A DNA stretch of 64,000 nt from RGEC01 sp964626685 (lineage in GTDB: Bacteria > Bacteroidota > Bacteroidia > NS11-12g > UBA955): the NCBI GenBank assembly GCA_964626685.1, contig CAZVJY010000009.1, positions 10,028-74,027 on the forward strand, written 5' to 3'. The translations under genes and the position numbers were made by a program. A model generated the notes under the pieces. The model saw only the letters and a list, made by a program, of their open reading frames with translations. It made no database searches and was not told where the DNA came from. How positions within the stretch are numbered: the stretch's first letter is position 1; the number at the start of each line of letters is the position of its first letter. Positions 16,261 to 25,139 of this stretch are shown here, one piece after another.

Positions 16261-17121
16261 ATGGATGAAAAGCGCAAGCCGGCATTTCGCTATTACTGGA
16301 TTCTGCTGCGTCCCGTAAATTTGGGTATCATCATTCTCACGATGGGCTTGTTTATGATGCATGCCTCACGGTGGAATGTGCAGAACCTTCGCTGGCCTGA
16401 TGCCCTTTTTGTGGTGCTTTCAGTGCTGTTTACCGCCGCAGCTGGATATGTAATCAATGATATACTCGACATTGAAGAGGATGTCATTAATAAACCTGAA
16501 AAACGCATTATTGCCAAACACATTTCGGTTAAAGCCGGTCTTGTGTTTTATGGTCTTTTGCTCATCAGTTCCATCATTTTTGGTTTTTTGACCAGCCTGA
16601 GCATGGGGTTGGTTTGTGCACTGATATCCGTATTGCTCTATTTCTATTCTTCCGATTTAAAAGGAACCACGCTTTGGGGGAATCTGTTGGTGTCTATGAT
16701 GAATGGAGTGGTGGTTTTCTTTTCTGCACAGGGCGTGGATGAGAAATTCAACGGGTATTTTGCGGAATACGCTTTTCTGGCATTTCTGATTACGATGGCA
16801 AGGGAAGTAGTGAAGGATATTGAAGACAGGGAAGGAGACGCAACAATAGAATATGAAACTTTTCCGATTGTATACGGATCCGGCAAATCGGTGTGGTTGT
16901 GCATGGGAATTCTTACCCTTCTTAATATTCACATGGTATATCTTATAACAGAGAGCAGGAACCTCTATTTTGGCATTTTTAGTTCAGTTTTTGTATTGCT
17001 GCCGGTGTTCTATTTCTATTACCAGCTTTTGTCAGCAGAGGGGAAAGCAGATTATACACGAATCCAAAAGCGGTTGAAGTGGCTAATGGTTTCCGGAATT
17101 TTATCGGTTGTTTTTCTGTGA
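16261..17121 (+). CDS. UbiA-family prenyltransferase
   Basis: A 286-residue membrane protein with about eight hydrophobic segments. The two Mg-diphosphate motifs are seen: NDILDIEEDVINKP after the second segment, and REVVKDIEDREGD in the middle. Such proteins move a polyprenyl chain onto an acceptor. In Bacteroidota relatives are often annotated as geranylgeranylglycerol-phosphate geranylgeranyltransferase, but the acceptor cannot be read from sequence. The last 21 bp overlap the convergent DUF3109 gene. Confidence 0.85.
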   Translation: MDEKRKPAFRYYWILLRPVNLGIIILTMGLFMMHASRWNVQNLRWPDALFVVLSVLFTAAAGYVINDILDIEEDVINKPEKRIIAKHISVKAGLVFYGLLLISSIIFGFLTSLSMGLVCALISVLLYFYSSDLKGTTLWGNLLVSMMNGVVVFFSAQGVDEKFNGYFAEYAFLAFLITMAREVVKDIEDREGDATIEYETFPIVYGSGKSVWLCMGILTLLNIHMVYLITESRNLYFGIFSSVFVLLPVFYFYYQLLSAEGKADYTRIQKRLKWLMVSGILSVVFL

Positions 17122-17682
17122 TGGCCAGGAGGCCGCAACAGCCGCAAGCTCGTTATACCATTCTTCACCCATTTTACGGATAAGTGCTTCTTTTAAAAAA
17201 GCATATACCGGAATGTTTTCATCGTCGCCTCTTTTACAAGCAGGTTCACAAATATCCCAGCGGTGATAATTCAGGGCGGTATACTCACCGTATTCCTTTG
17301 CCCGAATTGGATAGAGGTGGCAGCTAACCGGTTTCTTGAAGTTTGTTTTTCCTGCTTTCCATGCATTTTCAATGCCACAGGTTGCGACCATTCCTTCATA
17401 AACCACAAAGGAGCATTCGCCACCGGGAAGGCAGGTAGTTACGGCATCTCCCTCAGGATCTTTGGTGTGAAAACCTTGAGATACAATGTTTTGAAAACCC
17501 GCTTCTGATAAAAACGGTCTTATGCCAGGTAGTTCCTCTTCTATAATCCTAATTTCTTCAGTCAGTAAGGGAGCACCAGCATCGCCTTTTACGCAGCATA
17601 CACCCATACAAGCCCTCGTATCGCAGGCAAACTTTTTTTCAATAATGTCTTCAGAAACGAGTGCGTTTCCAATAATCAGCAT
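17101..17682 (-). CDS. DUF3109 cysteine-rich protein
   Basis: A 193-residue protein of the DUF3109 family. Many cysteines form pairs: FACDTRACMGVCC near the N terminus, TTCLPGGEC, ATCGIENAW, VSCHLYPIR and WDICEPAC. This pattern suggests an iron-sulfur or zinc site. Function is unknown. It is the last gene of the long minus-strand unit that begins at 22566; its start codon overlaps the purE stop (TGATG). Confidence 0.85.
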   Translation of the reverse strand: MLIIGNALVSEDIIEKKFACDTRACMGVCCVKGDAGAPLLTEEIRIIEEELPGIRPFLSEAGFQNIVSQGFHTKDPEGDAVTTCLPGGECSFVVYEGMVATCGIENAWKAGKTNFKKPVSCHLYPIRAKEYGEYTALNYHRWDICEPACKRGDDENIPVYAFLKEALIRKMGEEWYNELAAVAASWPSQKNNR

Positions 17683-18203
17683 CAGATAATCTCTTGTTTG
17701 TTCAGGAAATCTTCGTGGCCCAGCTTTTCGAGCCTGGTAGCCTTTTCCATAACTTCATCGCTGATGCGCTTCTTATAGTCTTTTATTTTCTGCGCAATAT
17801 TCTCATCCTGCGCTCCCAAAATCTGGGCTGCCATGATACCGGCATTTCTGGCCCCATTGATGGCCATGGTGGCTACCGGCACACCGGGAGGCATTTGAAC
17901 AATGCTGTAAAGACTGTCTAAACCACTGAGGTTGCTGCTTTTTACAGGCACACCAACGACGGGCAAATGTGTAAGACTGGCAACCATTCCGGGAAGGTGC
18001 GCGGCGCCGCCGGCACCGGCGATGATTACCTTGATGCCCTTATCAGGAGCCTTCGCTGCGTAATCAACCATGCGCTGCGGGGTGCGGTGTGCGGAAACAA
18101 TGGTCAGTTCGTATGAAATGCCAAAAAATTCGAGCATGCGTGCCGCCTCCTGCATTACAGGTAGGTCGCTGTCGCTGCCCATGATGATGCCTACTTTAGC
18201 CAT
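17682..18203 (-). CDS. purE: PurE, N5-carboxyaminoimidazole ribonucleotide mutase
   Basis: A 173-residue class I PurE with GIIMGSDSDLPVM, SAHRTPQRM, IIAGAGGAAHLPGM and the ASLTHLPVVGVPV segment. It converts N5-CAIR to CAIR in purine synthesis. No purK is adjacent. It overlaps the 3' end of pssA by 8 bp, so it is translated from the same transcript as pssA and the two EreA-like genes. Confidence 0.96.
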   Translation of the reverse strand: MAKVGIIMGSDSDLPVMQEAARMLEFFGISYELTIVSAHRTPQRMVDYAAKAPDKGIKVIIAGAGGAAHLPGMVASLTHLPVVGVPVKSSNLSGLDSLYSIVQMPPGVPVATMAINGARNAGIMAAQILGAQDENIAQKIKDYKKRISDEVMEKATRLEKLGHEDFLNKQEII

Positions 18204-18918
18204 GTTTGGATTGATTTACAAAGTTCGCAATTATTGACCATAAAACATATACCAGTAAAAACGGAATGCCCGCAAATACGCCAAAAACAGGAATGCATGC
18301 CAGTCCAAGTATGGGAACGGCCACTTTCCAAAGGAGCAGCGGGTCACCTTGTTTGAATTTTAATGACAACATGGGCCAGTCGGAAACCATAAGGTAAGCT
18401 GCCAAAATGGGCGCAAAACTAAAAAAGTATGGATGCTCAAAAATGGCTTTAAAGGCGCTGTCTTCGGTGTGTTCAAATGCAAGGATCAGTGACCCGAAAG
18501 CCATGCCGGTAATGGGAGTTGGAACGCCCAGAAAACCTGTTGTCTGTCGGGTATCGATATTGAATTTTGCCAGTCGCCAGGCACCTGCCAGCGGCAGGGC
18601 GAGCCATGCATAGCGTGAAGTGCAAAATCCATCGGGCATGCAATATCCTTTTTGGAGTGTATAGTGCAGCATGACCAGCCCCGGAAGCAATGTAAATGTA
18701 ATCAGATCTGCCAGCGAATCTAGCTGTTTTCCCATCTCGCCATCAGCGCCCAGAAGACGAGCCGTAAAACCATCGGCAAAATCGAGGATTGCTGCCAGAC
18801 CCAGGCAAATTAGTATGCTGTTCATGTCACCTGCCATAAGTCGTTCGATACCGATTGCCCCACAGGCAAGGTTTCCGAGGGTCAGTAGATTGGGGAGGCT
18901 TTTCAGCATTTCTTTCAT
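18196..18918 (-). CDS. pssA: PssA, CDP-diacylglycerol-serine O-phosphatidyltransferase
   Basis: A 240-residue membrane protein. The CDP-alcohol phosphatidyltransferase signature is complete: DFADGFTARLLG followed by GKQLDSLAD. It makes phosphatidylserine, the precursor of phosphatidylethanolamine. The N terminus MKEMLKSLPNLLTLGNLACG is typical; the frame extends to 19077 but that part overlaps the EreA-like gene and is not conserved-looking, so the ATG at 18918 is used, 7 bp after the upstream stop. Confidence 0.94.
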   Translation of the reverse strand: MKEMLKSLPNLLTLGNLACGAIGIERLMAGDMNSILICLGLAAILDFADGFTARLLGADGEMGKQLDSLADLITFTLLPGLVMLHYTLQKGYCMPDGFCTSRYAWLALPLAGAWRLAKFNIDTRQTTGFLGVPTPITGMAFGSLILAFEHTEDSAFKAIFEHPYFFSFAPILAAYLMVSDWPMLSLKFKQGDPLLLWKVAVPILGLACIPVFGVFAGIPFLLVYVLWSIIANFVNQSKHG

Positions 18919-18925
18919 TGTCAAT

Positions 18926-20776
18926 TCAAAGGTCAAAGTTAAAGAAAACCGAGAGACTGCTGCCTGTGACTTGCGTCTGCAACAGATTCCGTGCATAATA
19001 AAGATTGGTTTTTGCAATAAACCAGTCGGGGGCTGAAACATCGCGCAAATAGCCGGCAGCAAGCCCTGCACTGGCATGCTTTAGTATTTTGTAGTGCAAT
19101 CTTACCTGAATACCGACTCCCAAAGCATGGTTGTTTGCGGTTTTTAAATAGGCCATATCAGGGTTTAGAAAACCACCGGTATACCTTCGACAACGAATGG
19201 TTTGGGTGGCATGAAAAATCTGTGGTCCCAGATCCATACTTAATTTTTTTGTTGTCATGAATCTCCAGCCTGCATAGGCTCCTGCAAACTGGAACAGGTA
19301 ACGGATTGATATCTCATCTTTTCTTGCATACAACTCTTCAGAAATAGTAGAGCCCATTTGCAAACCTGCAGTGAATTGCGGGTTATTCCAGTTCAACCCC
19401 AATACAAAGGGAAGCTGCCTGTATTGGCCGGTAGCAAGTGCTGGGTTTATGTGGTTTGCCAATTCAGCAGCATTGTTCAAAAACAAGGTGTTTAACCCCA
19501 CTGTGAAGCCGAATTTATCTTTGGAGGGTCCGGGTTTCTGGATTTTTAAACGAAACTCTCGAACGGCAATAAAGAAACTGAATCGGGAAGCCAGAATGGG
19601 ATTTTGTTTTTCGTCCAGCCGGGCAATGCTCACCGATTCGGCAGGTGCAAACTGAAGTAGCCGGGAAATTTCCTTTTGCAGCGCGGCATCGTCTATTTCT
19701 GCTTCTGTGTTGCCTGTGTTGTTATTTCGTTCTTCATCGTAAAAAATGCCAATACTTAACGTTCCTCCTTTAGTATGGAAATAGCGTTCCTGTAAACGAT
19801 GTGCCAGGCTCTGATAGGCATACCATCCGCAATCGCCATCCTGTTTTACATAGGCAGTGTGGCATCTTCCAAATTGTCCGAAAAATCTTGCACTGGTATC
19901 ACTGTTGAGCAAACGGGTAAGTTTTCTGAACATGTTCTCTTCCCGCCAGGTATAATAAAAGGCGCTGCTTCTGTATTCATTCCATTGTTTGTATTCTCGC
20001 AGACTGTTAATCCCAGACTGAACATCGGCATATCTGCTTCCTGTCCAGTTTTTTAATTCAACATCCAGGCTGTCAAAATGTTCCAGAATTAAATCAATAC
20101 TGCGGTCAATGGAAAAGGGCTGAGAGCTGCCTTGATAGTATTCACTCTTTTGGGCACTTTCAAATTCTTTGACGCCCGAGTGTTTAAGCCATCCTGCTGC
20201 CTGATGCACTGCATGTACTGCAGTATAAAGATTCTCGGGTACCTTAGTCTTAGGCAGTAAGTCAGACAATCTCAATAAGGCAATATCGTTAAATCGCTCA
20301 ACATCAATCCCATGAATCTGAATGCGTTTTTCAGCAGGCAGGGTAAGGTTCCATTCTCTGATGTCATCCAGAATTTTCATATGCTCTACCGATGTGGTTG
20401 CCATGAGGCAATATCTTTCCAGGGTGTCCGGTTCATTTACATACCGGTTTGCATACCAGCCTCGGGCTTCTCCCAGCTCCAGTAGCAGGTGCTGAACCCC
20501 TGCTTTTTCATGCAAAAAGCGCAGTAGTTTAAATTCAATCAGGCCATTGACAGCCACGTGCCTGTGATTCTCGCCTGATATAAACACCCTGGGGCCGGAA
20601 ACAAAAGGTTGCAATTGTTCCAAGCCGGTAAAATCATCCGCTTTTTGGGTATTGATTTTTTGAAACGGGTTGTCTGTGTGCCCATCAGCCGAAACGGTAT
20701 AAGGCCATTGGGAATGCAGTTCTGCAACTGAGAGGAAACATGCGGCAATGAGTATAGGCAGGGTTTTGAATCTCAT
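18926..20776 (-). CDS. Secreted EreA/ChaN-like hydrolase fused to a barrel-like domain
   Basis: A 616-residue protein with a signal peptide ending AELHSQ. Residues about 60-400 resemble the erythromycin-esterase/ChaN-like fold: ISGENHRH (E69, H71, H73), HLLLELGEARGWY (E100), DIREWNLTLP followed by HGIDVE, WREENMFRKLTRLL, and GRCHTAYV with H306. These correspond to catalytic Glu/His positions of EreA-like enzymes. Residues about 420-616 are alternating beta-strands ending FFNFDL, like an outer-membrane barrel. It is the downstream paralogue of a tandem pair overlapping by 4 bp. Substrate is unknown; macrolide resistance is not implied. Confidence 0.7.
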   Translation of the reverse strand: MRFKTLPILIAACFLSVAELHSQWPYTVSADGHTDNPFQKINTQKADDFTGLEQLQPFVSGPRVFISGENHRHVAVNGLIEFKLLRFLHEKAGVQHLLLELGEARGWYANRYVNEPDTLERYCLMATTSVEHMKILDDIREWNLTLPAEKRIQIHGIDVERFNDIALLRLSDLLPKTKVPENLYTAVHAVHQAAGWLKHSGVKEFESAQKSEYYQGSSQPFSIDRSIDLILEHFDSLDVELKNWTGSRYADVQSGINSLREYKQWNEYRSSAFYYTWREENMFRKLTRLLNSDTSARFFGQFGRCHTAYVKQDGDCGWYAYQSLAHRLQERYFHTKGGTLSIGIFYDEERNNNTGNTEAEIDDAALQKEISRLLQFAPAESVSIARLDEKQNPILASRFSFFIAVREFRLKIQKPGPSKDKFGFTVGLNTLFLNNAAELANHINPALATGQYRQLPFVLGLNWNNPQFTAGLQMGSTISEELYARKDEISIRYLFQFAGAYAGWRFMTTKKLSMDLGPQIFHATQTIRCRRYTGGFLNPDMAYLKTANNHALGVGIQVRLHYKILKHASAGLAAGYLRDVSAPDWFIAKTNLYYARNLLQTQVTGSSLSVFFNFDL

Positions 20777-22566
20777 AACTCCGCTTTCCTTTCAATTTGT
20801 TTCTTTCTTGCCAGGTGCCAGCCCATGGATAGGTTGATGTATATCTGGTTTCCCTTGAATTTACCCATGGGGCCGCTAAAACGGTTGTTTACACGCCAGC
20901 GCCTGTCGGAAAAGTCCCACCCATAACCTGCTTCTGCAGATAGGTAACAGCGCTGTAAGTTGATTACCCCTTTTACATTGAGACAAATGGCATAAACCGG
21001 ATTGACCGCAGCCGTGGGCAAAGTATACCTGGAGATGAAAATAGTATCATTCAGTGTATTTGGATTGTTCACGATGTGCCTCTGATAACTGATAGATGAG
21101 CCTATTCCAGCCTTAAACCAGGGTTTTGGCGAAAAGATATTGGTCATCCCTGAAAAGTATGTGCCCCAGTAATGATAGGCAGACCCCGGGATTCTTGCGC
21201 GCTGAAAAAAGCCGATTTCATAGTGGTTGTTGTCCAAATCCCAGCCGGAAAGGTTGATGCCATAATCGGGTATGATTTGTACCTTCGGTAAGCCATAGGC
21301 CTTCATCAAACTGCTCAGCTCAAAAATATCAACGGCATGTATTCCGGTGGTTGCTCCAATGCTGAAAAGAGGAGTGTATTTTGCCCTTGAGGTTATTTTT
21401 GCCTCAACATTGTCTGAAAATTCAGATTTTGAATCCGAACTGCCACCCATCACAATCGCAAACGTAAATGGCAATTTAGTTTTAAGGTTGTCAAAAGAAC
21501 ATAGCGAGACCGAAGTTTGAGGTATGCCGGAGCGGATTTTCTGAAGTTCTTTTTGAACAACTTCTGTTTCGTCTTCGGCATCGGCAGGTTCGTTGTAGAA
21601 TACACCCAGATTGAAAATCTGATCTGAAAGGCTGCTGTCTTCACTAAGTCTGCTGCAAACAGGTGAAAAGTTATATAGTTCACATTCACCCTGTAGCCAT
21701 GTTTTTGATGCAAAGCAGCGTCCAATCATGCAGATGAATTTTTCCTTTGGCAGCATTTTTAACGTTCTGCTGATATTTTGCGATACCTGATGAACCCTGA
21801 AAGGGTCTTCCAAGGCTGTATTGTATAGGGCGTCGTAGCGAATAGCCGCTTTAAGGCTATTTATTAGTGACTCCATGCGGAACCATTCGTCATCTCCAAG
21901 CCAGTCTTGATAGGCTTTTTCCAAGGTGTCAAAAGCTGCAGCAAAATTGAGATAGGTGTTTTTTGCCGAAAACGGCGGACTTCCCCGGTCATTATCTGAT
22001 GTGTCATTTTTGATTTGCTGGAAGCGTATCGCACCTTGCAATGCTTCTATGGGAATCCTGAGTCTGTCGGGCGGATTTTTGTCTTTTAGTAGGTCATGAA
22101 TGGCCAAAGCAGGAACCAATAGCTGGTTATCGGCATCAATGCCTACAACGCGTATTTTAAGGCTGTCAGGCGCTCCCTCATTCAGTGTATTTAGGCGTTT
22201 GTAAAACAAAATATCCTGTGTATTTAATACCAGTGATAAGTTTGGCAAGACAGATAAATCATTTTGATACACCAGGCGATTCAGCCATTCTCCGCAAACA
22301 GGGGAGACCGGAGCCATGAAATACTTGTAGCCGACCTTGTTTTTTGCATAGGATTGCAGTTTTATGCCAACGGTTCGGGTTATTTCCGGATAGAATCGGT
22401 TTACACCCACTACCATCAATCGGTTCTTTTGCAGTGCTGAATCAAGAATCTGCATTCCCCGAAAATCCCTTGAGTCGGTTAGATTTAGAAATTGCCGGCC
22501 TGTTTGCGAAAGCAGTGGGTAAAAAGCCATTGCCAACAATACCAAAAGCCCGCCTCTGAGATTCAT
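20773..22566 (-). CDS. Secreted EreA/ChaN-like paralogue with lost catalytic residues
   Basis: A 597-residue protein with signal peptide MNLRGGLLVLLAMAFYPLLSQ. It aligns along its length with the downstream neighbour: GVNRFY replaces GENHRH, FMAPVSPVCGEWLNR replaces LLLELGEARGWYANR, VVGIDAD matches HGIDVE, and GRCFASKT replaces GRCHTAYV. All catalytic-type Glu and His positions are therefore lost (V55, R57, Y59, P86, F285), so it looks like a pseudoenzyme. The C-terminal 190 residues are again barrel-like beta-strands. It is the first gene of the unit; a TATCTTGG box lies 4 nt before its ATG. Confidence 0.65.
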   Translation of the reverse strand: MNLRGGLLVLLAMAFYPLLSQTGRQFLNLTDSRDFRGMQILDSALQKNRLMVVGVNRFYPEITRTVGIKLQSYAKNKVGYKYFMAPVSPVCGEWLNRLVYQNDLSVLPNLSLVLNTQDILFYKRLNTLNEGAPDSLKIRVVGIDADNQLLVPALAIHDLLKDKNPPDRLRIPIEALQGAIRFQQIKNDTSDNDRGSPPFSAKNTYLNFAAAFDTLEKAYQDWLGDDEWFRMESLINSLKAAIRYDALYNTALEDPFRVHQVSQNISRTLKMLPKEKFICMIGRCFASKTWLQGECELYNFSPVCSRLSEDSSLSDQIFNLGVFYNEPADAEDETEVVQKELQKIRSGIPQTSVSLCSFDNLKTKLPFTFAIVMGGSSDSKSEFSDNVEAKITSRAKYTPLFSIGATTGIHAVDIFELSSLMKAYGLPKVQIIPDYGINLSGWDLDNNHYEIGFFQRARIPGSAYHYWGTYFSGMTNIFSPKPWFKAGIGSSISYQRHIVNNPNTLNDTIFISRYTLPTAAVNPVYAICLNVKGVINLQRCYLSAEAGYGWDFSDRRWRVNNRFSGPMGKFKGNQIYINLSMGWHLARKKQIERKAEL

Positions 22567-22570
22567 GCAG

Positions 22571-22578
22571 CCAAGATA
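22571..22578 (-). promoter_or_regulatory. -7 promoter box of the EreA-like/pssA/purE unit
   Basis: TATCTTGG, one base from consensus, ends 4 nt before the ATG at 22566. Confidence 0.35.
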
Positions 22579-22583
22579 CTATC

Positions 22584-23162
22584 TTATTTTACAAACTCCG
22601 ATAGTTCTCTGTAGCGAAAACAGGAGATTAGGTGGTCATTCACCATACCGGTGGCCTGCATGTGGGCATACACCACCGTGCTGCCCATGAATGCAAATCC
22701 CATAGATTTTAATTCTTTGCTGATGCGGTCGCTGAGTTCTGTTTTGGTGGGCAGTTCTTTCAATGAGGAAAACTGATTTACCTGGGTTTTCCCATCTGTA
22801 AACTGCCAAAGAAATTCACCCAATGGTTTTCCTGATTCCTGCATTTTTAAGAAGCAGCGCGCATTATGAACAGCCGCTTTGATTTTTGCCAGGTTTCTTA
22901 TAATGGCAGGGTTTTGCATGAGTGCTGCAATCTGAAAATCCTGCATGGCAGATATCTTTTCCGGGTTAAACTGAAAAAAAGCCTGCCGAAATGCTTCACG
23001 CTTGCGTAACACGGTAATCCAGCTCAGTCCGGCCTGAAAAGTCTCTAAGATCAGGGTTTCAAACAGTTTCTGATCATCAAAAACAGGCACGCCCCATTCT
23101 GTATCGTGGTATTGGCAATACAAGGCATCGGTTCCGCACCAGCCGCAGCGAACAGGTTCCAT
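22584..23162 (-). CDS. tag: DNA-3-methyladenine glycosylase I
   Basis: A 192-residue Tag protein with RCGWCGTDALYCQYHDTEWG at the N terminus (zinc cysteine and histidine), ETFQAGLSWITVLRKREAF, and MGFAFMGSTVVYAHMQATG with the C-terminal zinc ligands. It excises 3-methyladenine from alkylated DNA. It starts immediately after the yicC stop on the same strand and is probably cotranscribed. Confidence 0.95.
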   Translation of the reverse strand: MEPVRCGWCGTDALYCQYHDTEWGVPVFDDQKLFETLILETFQAGLSWITVLRKREAFRQAFFQFNPEKISAMQDFQIAALMQNPAIIRNLAKIKAAVHNARCFLKMQESGKPLGEFLWQFTDGKTQVNQFSSLKELPTKTELSDRISKELKSMGFAFMGSTVVYAHMQATGMVNDHLISCFRYRELSEFVK

Positions 23163-24050
23163 TTACACAATATTCAGAACCTGTTCCTTGATTTGCTCCA
23201 GTCTTTCCTTCATTAACACCACGGCTTGCTGCATGGGGAAGTGGTTGCTTTTTACCCCCATGGTGTTCATCTCCCTGCCCATTTCCTGCGATATGAAATT
23301 GAGTTTGCGGCCCAGTGGTTCCTTTTTTAGGCACGCATCAAAATAATCCAAATGCTGCATCAGCCGCTGTTTTTCTTCGGCAATATCCCATTTTTCCATA
23401 TAAAGCAGTATTTCCTGCTCAAGCCGGCCCGGGTCTGCTATGTTATCGCGTACATGTTCAGCGACCGAATTGTTGATTTTGTTTCTCAGGTTTTGTCTGC
23501 GGGGCTCTTCCTCAGATTCAACAATAGCAAGCTGTTTGCGTATTTCGGCTGATGCTTCGGCCAGTTTGGCCAGAATGGCCAGACCTTCCTGTTTGCGGAA
23601 TTGAAGAAGTTTTTCAACCGCGTCGGCAGCGGTTCTTAGAATACAGTTTTTGCCTTCTTCAGTTAGGGTTTTTTCTGCGTTTCCTATTACATCCTGCATG
23701 CGGATTATTTGGCTGAAAGGGTCGCGAAACTCCAGATTTAGTGATTGGCTAAGATTGTTGAGTTTGTTGAGGTAAGCACTTGCAAGTGCATGGTTAATAT
23801 TTATTTCAGGTGCATTTTCTTCTCCGGTAAACTCAATATTGAACATCATGGTCACTGAACCACGTTCCAGTTTTTCCTGAAGCAATTTTCGGATTGCAGC
23901 ATCCAGTTCATACAGGAATCTGGGTAAGCGGATATCCAGGTCAAGGTAACGCCCGTTCAGGGATTTGACTTCACAAACAACTTTAATCCCGGCATCGATG
24001 GCCTCTGCGCGGCCAAATCCGGTCATACTTTGAATGGCAATGTTTTCCAA
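23163..24050 (-). CDS. yicC: YicC family endoribonuclease
   Basis: About 295 residues. The N terminus SMTGFGRAEA, the SLNGRYLDLDIRLPRFL strand and the C-terminal KREPLGRKLNFISQEMGREMN-like motif (here KKEPLGRKLNFISQ) identify the YicC/YloC family, which contains RNA-binding endoribonucleases. A TATATTCG box at 24056-24063 ends 5 nt before a TTG at 24050, which gives the start (M)ENIAIQSMTGF. An ATG at 24026 (MTGFGR) is the alternative. The frame up to 24110 crosses the promoter and is not used. Confidence 0.88.
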   Translation of the reverse strand: MENIAIQSMTGFGRAEAIDAGIKVVCEVKSLNGRYLDLDIRLPRFLYELDAAIRKLLQEKLERGSVTMMFNIEFTGEENAPEININHALASAYLNKLNNLSQSLNLEFRDPFSQIIRMQDVIGNAEKTLTEEGKNCILRTAADAVEKLLQFRKQEGLAILAKLAEASAEIRKQLAIVESEEEPRRQNLRNKINNSVAEHVRDNIADPGRLEQEILLYMEKWDIAEEKQRLMQHLDYFDACLKKEPLGRKLNFISQEMGREMNTMGVKSNHFPMQQAVVLMKERLEQIKEQVLNIV

Positions 24051-24055
24051 TGATG

Positions 24056-24063
24056 CGAATATA
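24056..24063 (-). promoter_or_regulatory. -7 promoter box of yicC-tag
   Basis: TATATTCG on the minus strand, 5 nt before a TTG start. Confidence 0.4.
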
Positions 24064-24122
24064 AGCCATATACTGCACAGGTTTGGGCTAATAAATTTTA
24101 AGCAATGCATGTTAAATAAAAT

Positions 24123-24130
24123 TATCTTTG
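24123..24130 (+). promoter_or_regulatory. -7 promoter box of the M28 peptidase gene
   Basis: TATCTTTG, an exact match, ends 7 nt before the ATG at 24138. It is divergent from the yicC promoter. Confidence 0.5.
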
Positions 24131-24137
24131 TAGTGTA

Positions 24138-25139
24138 ATGAAAAGGACACTTTTTTATCTTGTACTGCTGCTGGTATTTTGCCTTTTGACAATTACCTCA
24201 TCATGCACGGGAAATAGAGATACTGAAGCCGATACAGCCGAAAATAAGGTTTCGGTTATTACCGAAAAATATCCTGAATTTTCAGCCGATTCGGCTTTTT
24301 TGTTTATTCAAAAGCAGGTAGATTTCGGCTATCGGATACCGGGTACACAAGCACATGCGCGATGCGCAGACTGGCTTTATGCAAAACTAAAGATGTATTG
24401 TGATACCGTTTATTTTCAAAAAACCACTGCGGTTACCTGGGATAAGAAAACCATTCCGGTTTATAACATTGTTGGCGTATTCAATCCCAAGGCCATACAG
24501 CGTGGGGTTTGGGCAGCACACTGGGATTCCCGTCCCTGGGCCGACAATGATACCACCCGTAAAAACGAACCAATAGCTGCCGCCAACGATGGTGCCAGCG
24601 GAGTAGGGGTTTTGCTGGAACTTGCCCGCAATCTGAAGAAAAATCCTCCGACCTATGGCATTGATATTGTTTTCTTTGATGCAGAAGATTACGGCAAGAG
24701 CGAATATGAAAATTCATTTTGTCTGGGTAGCCAGTATTGGTCAAAAAATCCGCACACGCGCGGTTACAAAGCACAGTTTGGTGTGCTGCTGGACATGGTA
24801 GGCGGAAAGGATGCCGTTTTTGGACGTGAAACACTCAGCATGCAGCAGGCAGGCTGGGTTATGAACCACACTTGGGCTATTGCCGAGGAACTCGGATTTG
24901 GAAGCACATTCAGCAATATCAGTGTTTATCCCATCACGGACGATCACCACTACGTTTTTCAGGGGAGTCAGATTCCCATGATTGATATTATACAGCACGA
25001 TCCCGAAAGAAGTACGTTTGCAAAATACTGGCATACCCATGCCGACAATATGGATGCTATAAGCAAGGAAACCTTGTTTAAGGTAGGAAAAACCATGTCT
25101 GCTCTCATGTTTAATCCTCCCATTCAAATTCAGCCATGA
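24138..25139 (+). CDS. M28 family peptidase / glutaminyl cyclase-like lipoprotein
   Basis: A 333-residue protein with a lipoprotein signal (LLTITSSCTGN). The zinc peptidase motifs are WAAHWDSRPWAD, AANDGASGVGVLLELAR, DIVFFDAEDYG and ITDDHHYVFQ. The RPWADND and W-rich loops resemble glutaminyl-peptide cyclotransferases of the M28 fold, so it may cyclise N-terminal glutamine on exported proteins rather than cleave peptides. It is anchored at the periplasmic side or outer membrane. Its stop overlaps the bshB1 start by 4 bp. Confidence 0.85.
   Translation: MKRTLFYLVLLLVFCLLTITSSCTGNRDTEADTAENKVSVITEKYPEFSADSAFLFIQKQVDFGYRIPGTQAHARCADWLYAKLKMYCDTVYFQKTTAVTWDKKTIPVYNIVGVFNPKAIQRGVWAAHWDSRPWADNDTTRKNEPIAAANDGASGVGVLLELARNLKKNPPTYGIDIVFFDAEDYGKSEYENSFCLGSQYWSKNPHTRGYKAQFGVLLDMVGGKDAVFGRETLSMQQAGWVMNHTWAIAEELGFGSTFSNISVYPITDDHHYVFQGSQIPMIDIIQHDPERSTFAKYWHTHADNMDAISKETLFKVGKTMSALMFNPPIQIQP

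Noticed and set aside
18926..20776. EreA-like gene as a macrolide resistance determinant
   Set aside because: Only the fold and a few catalytic positions are shared; the secreted protein with a barrel-like tail points to another substrate.
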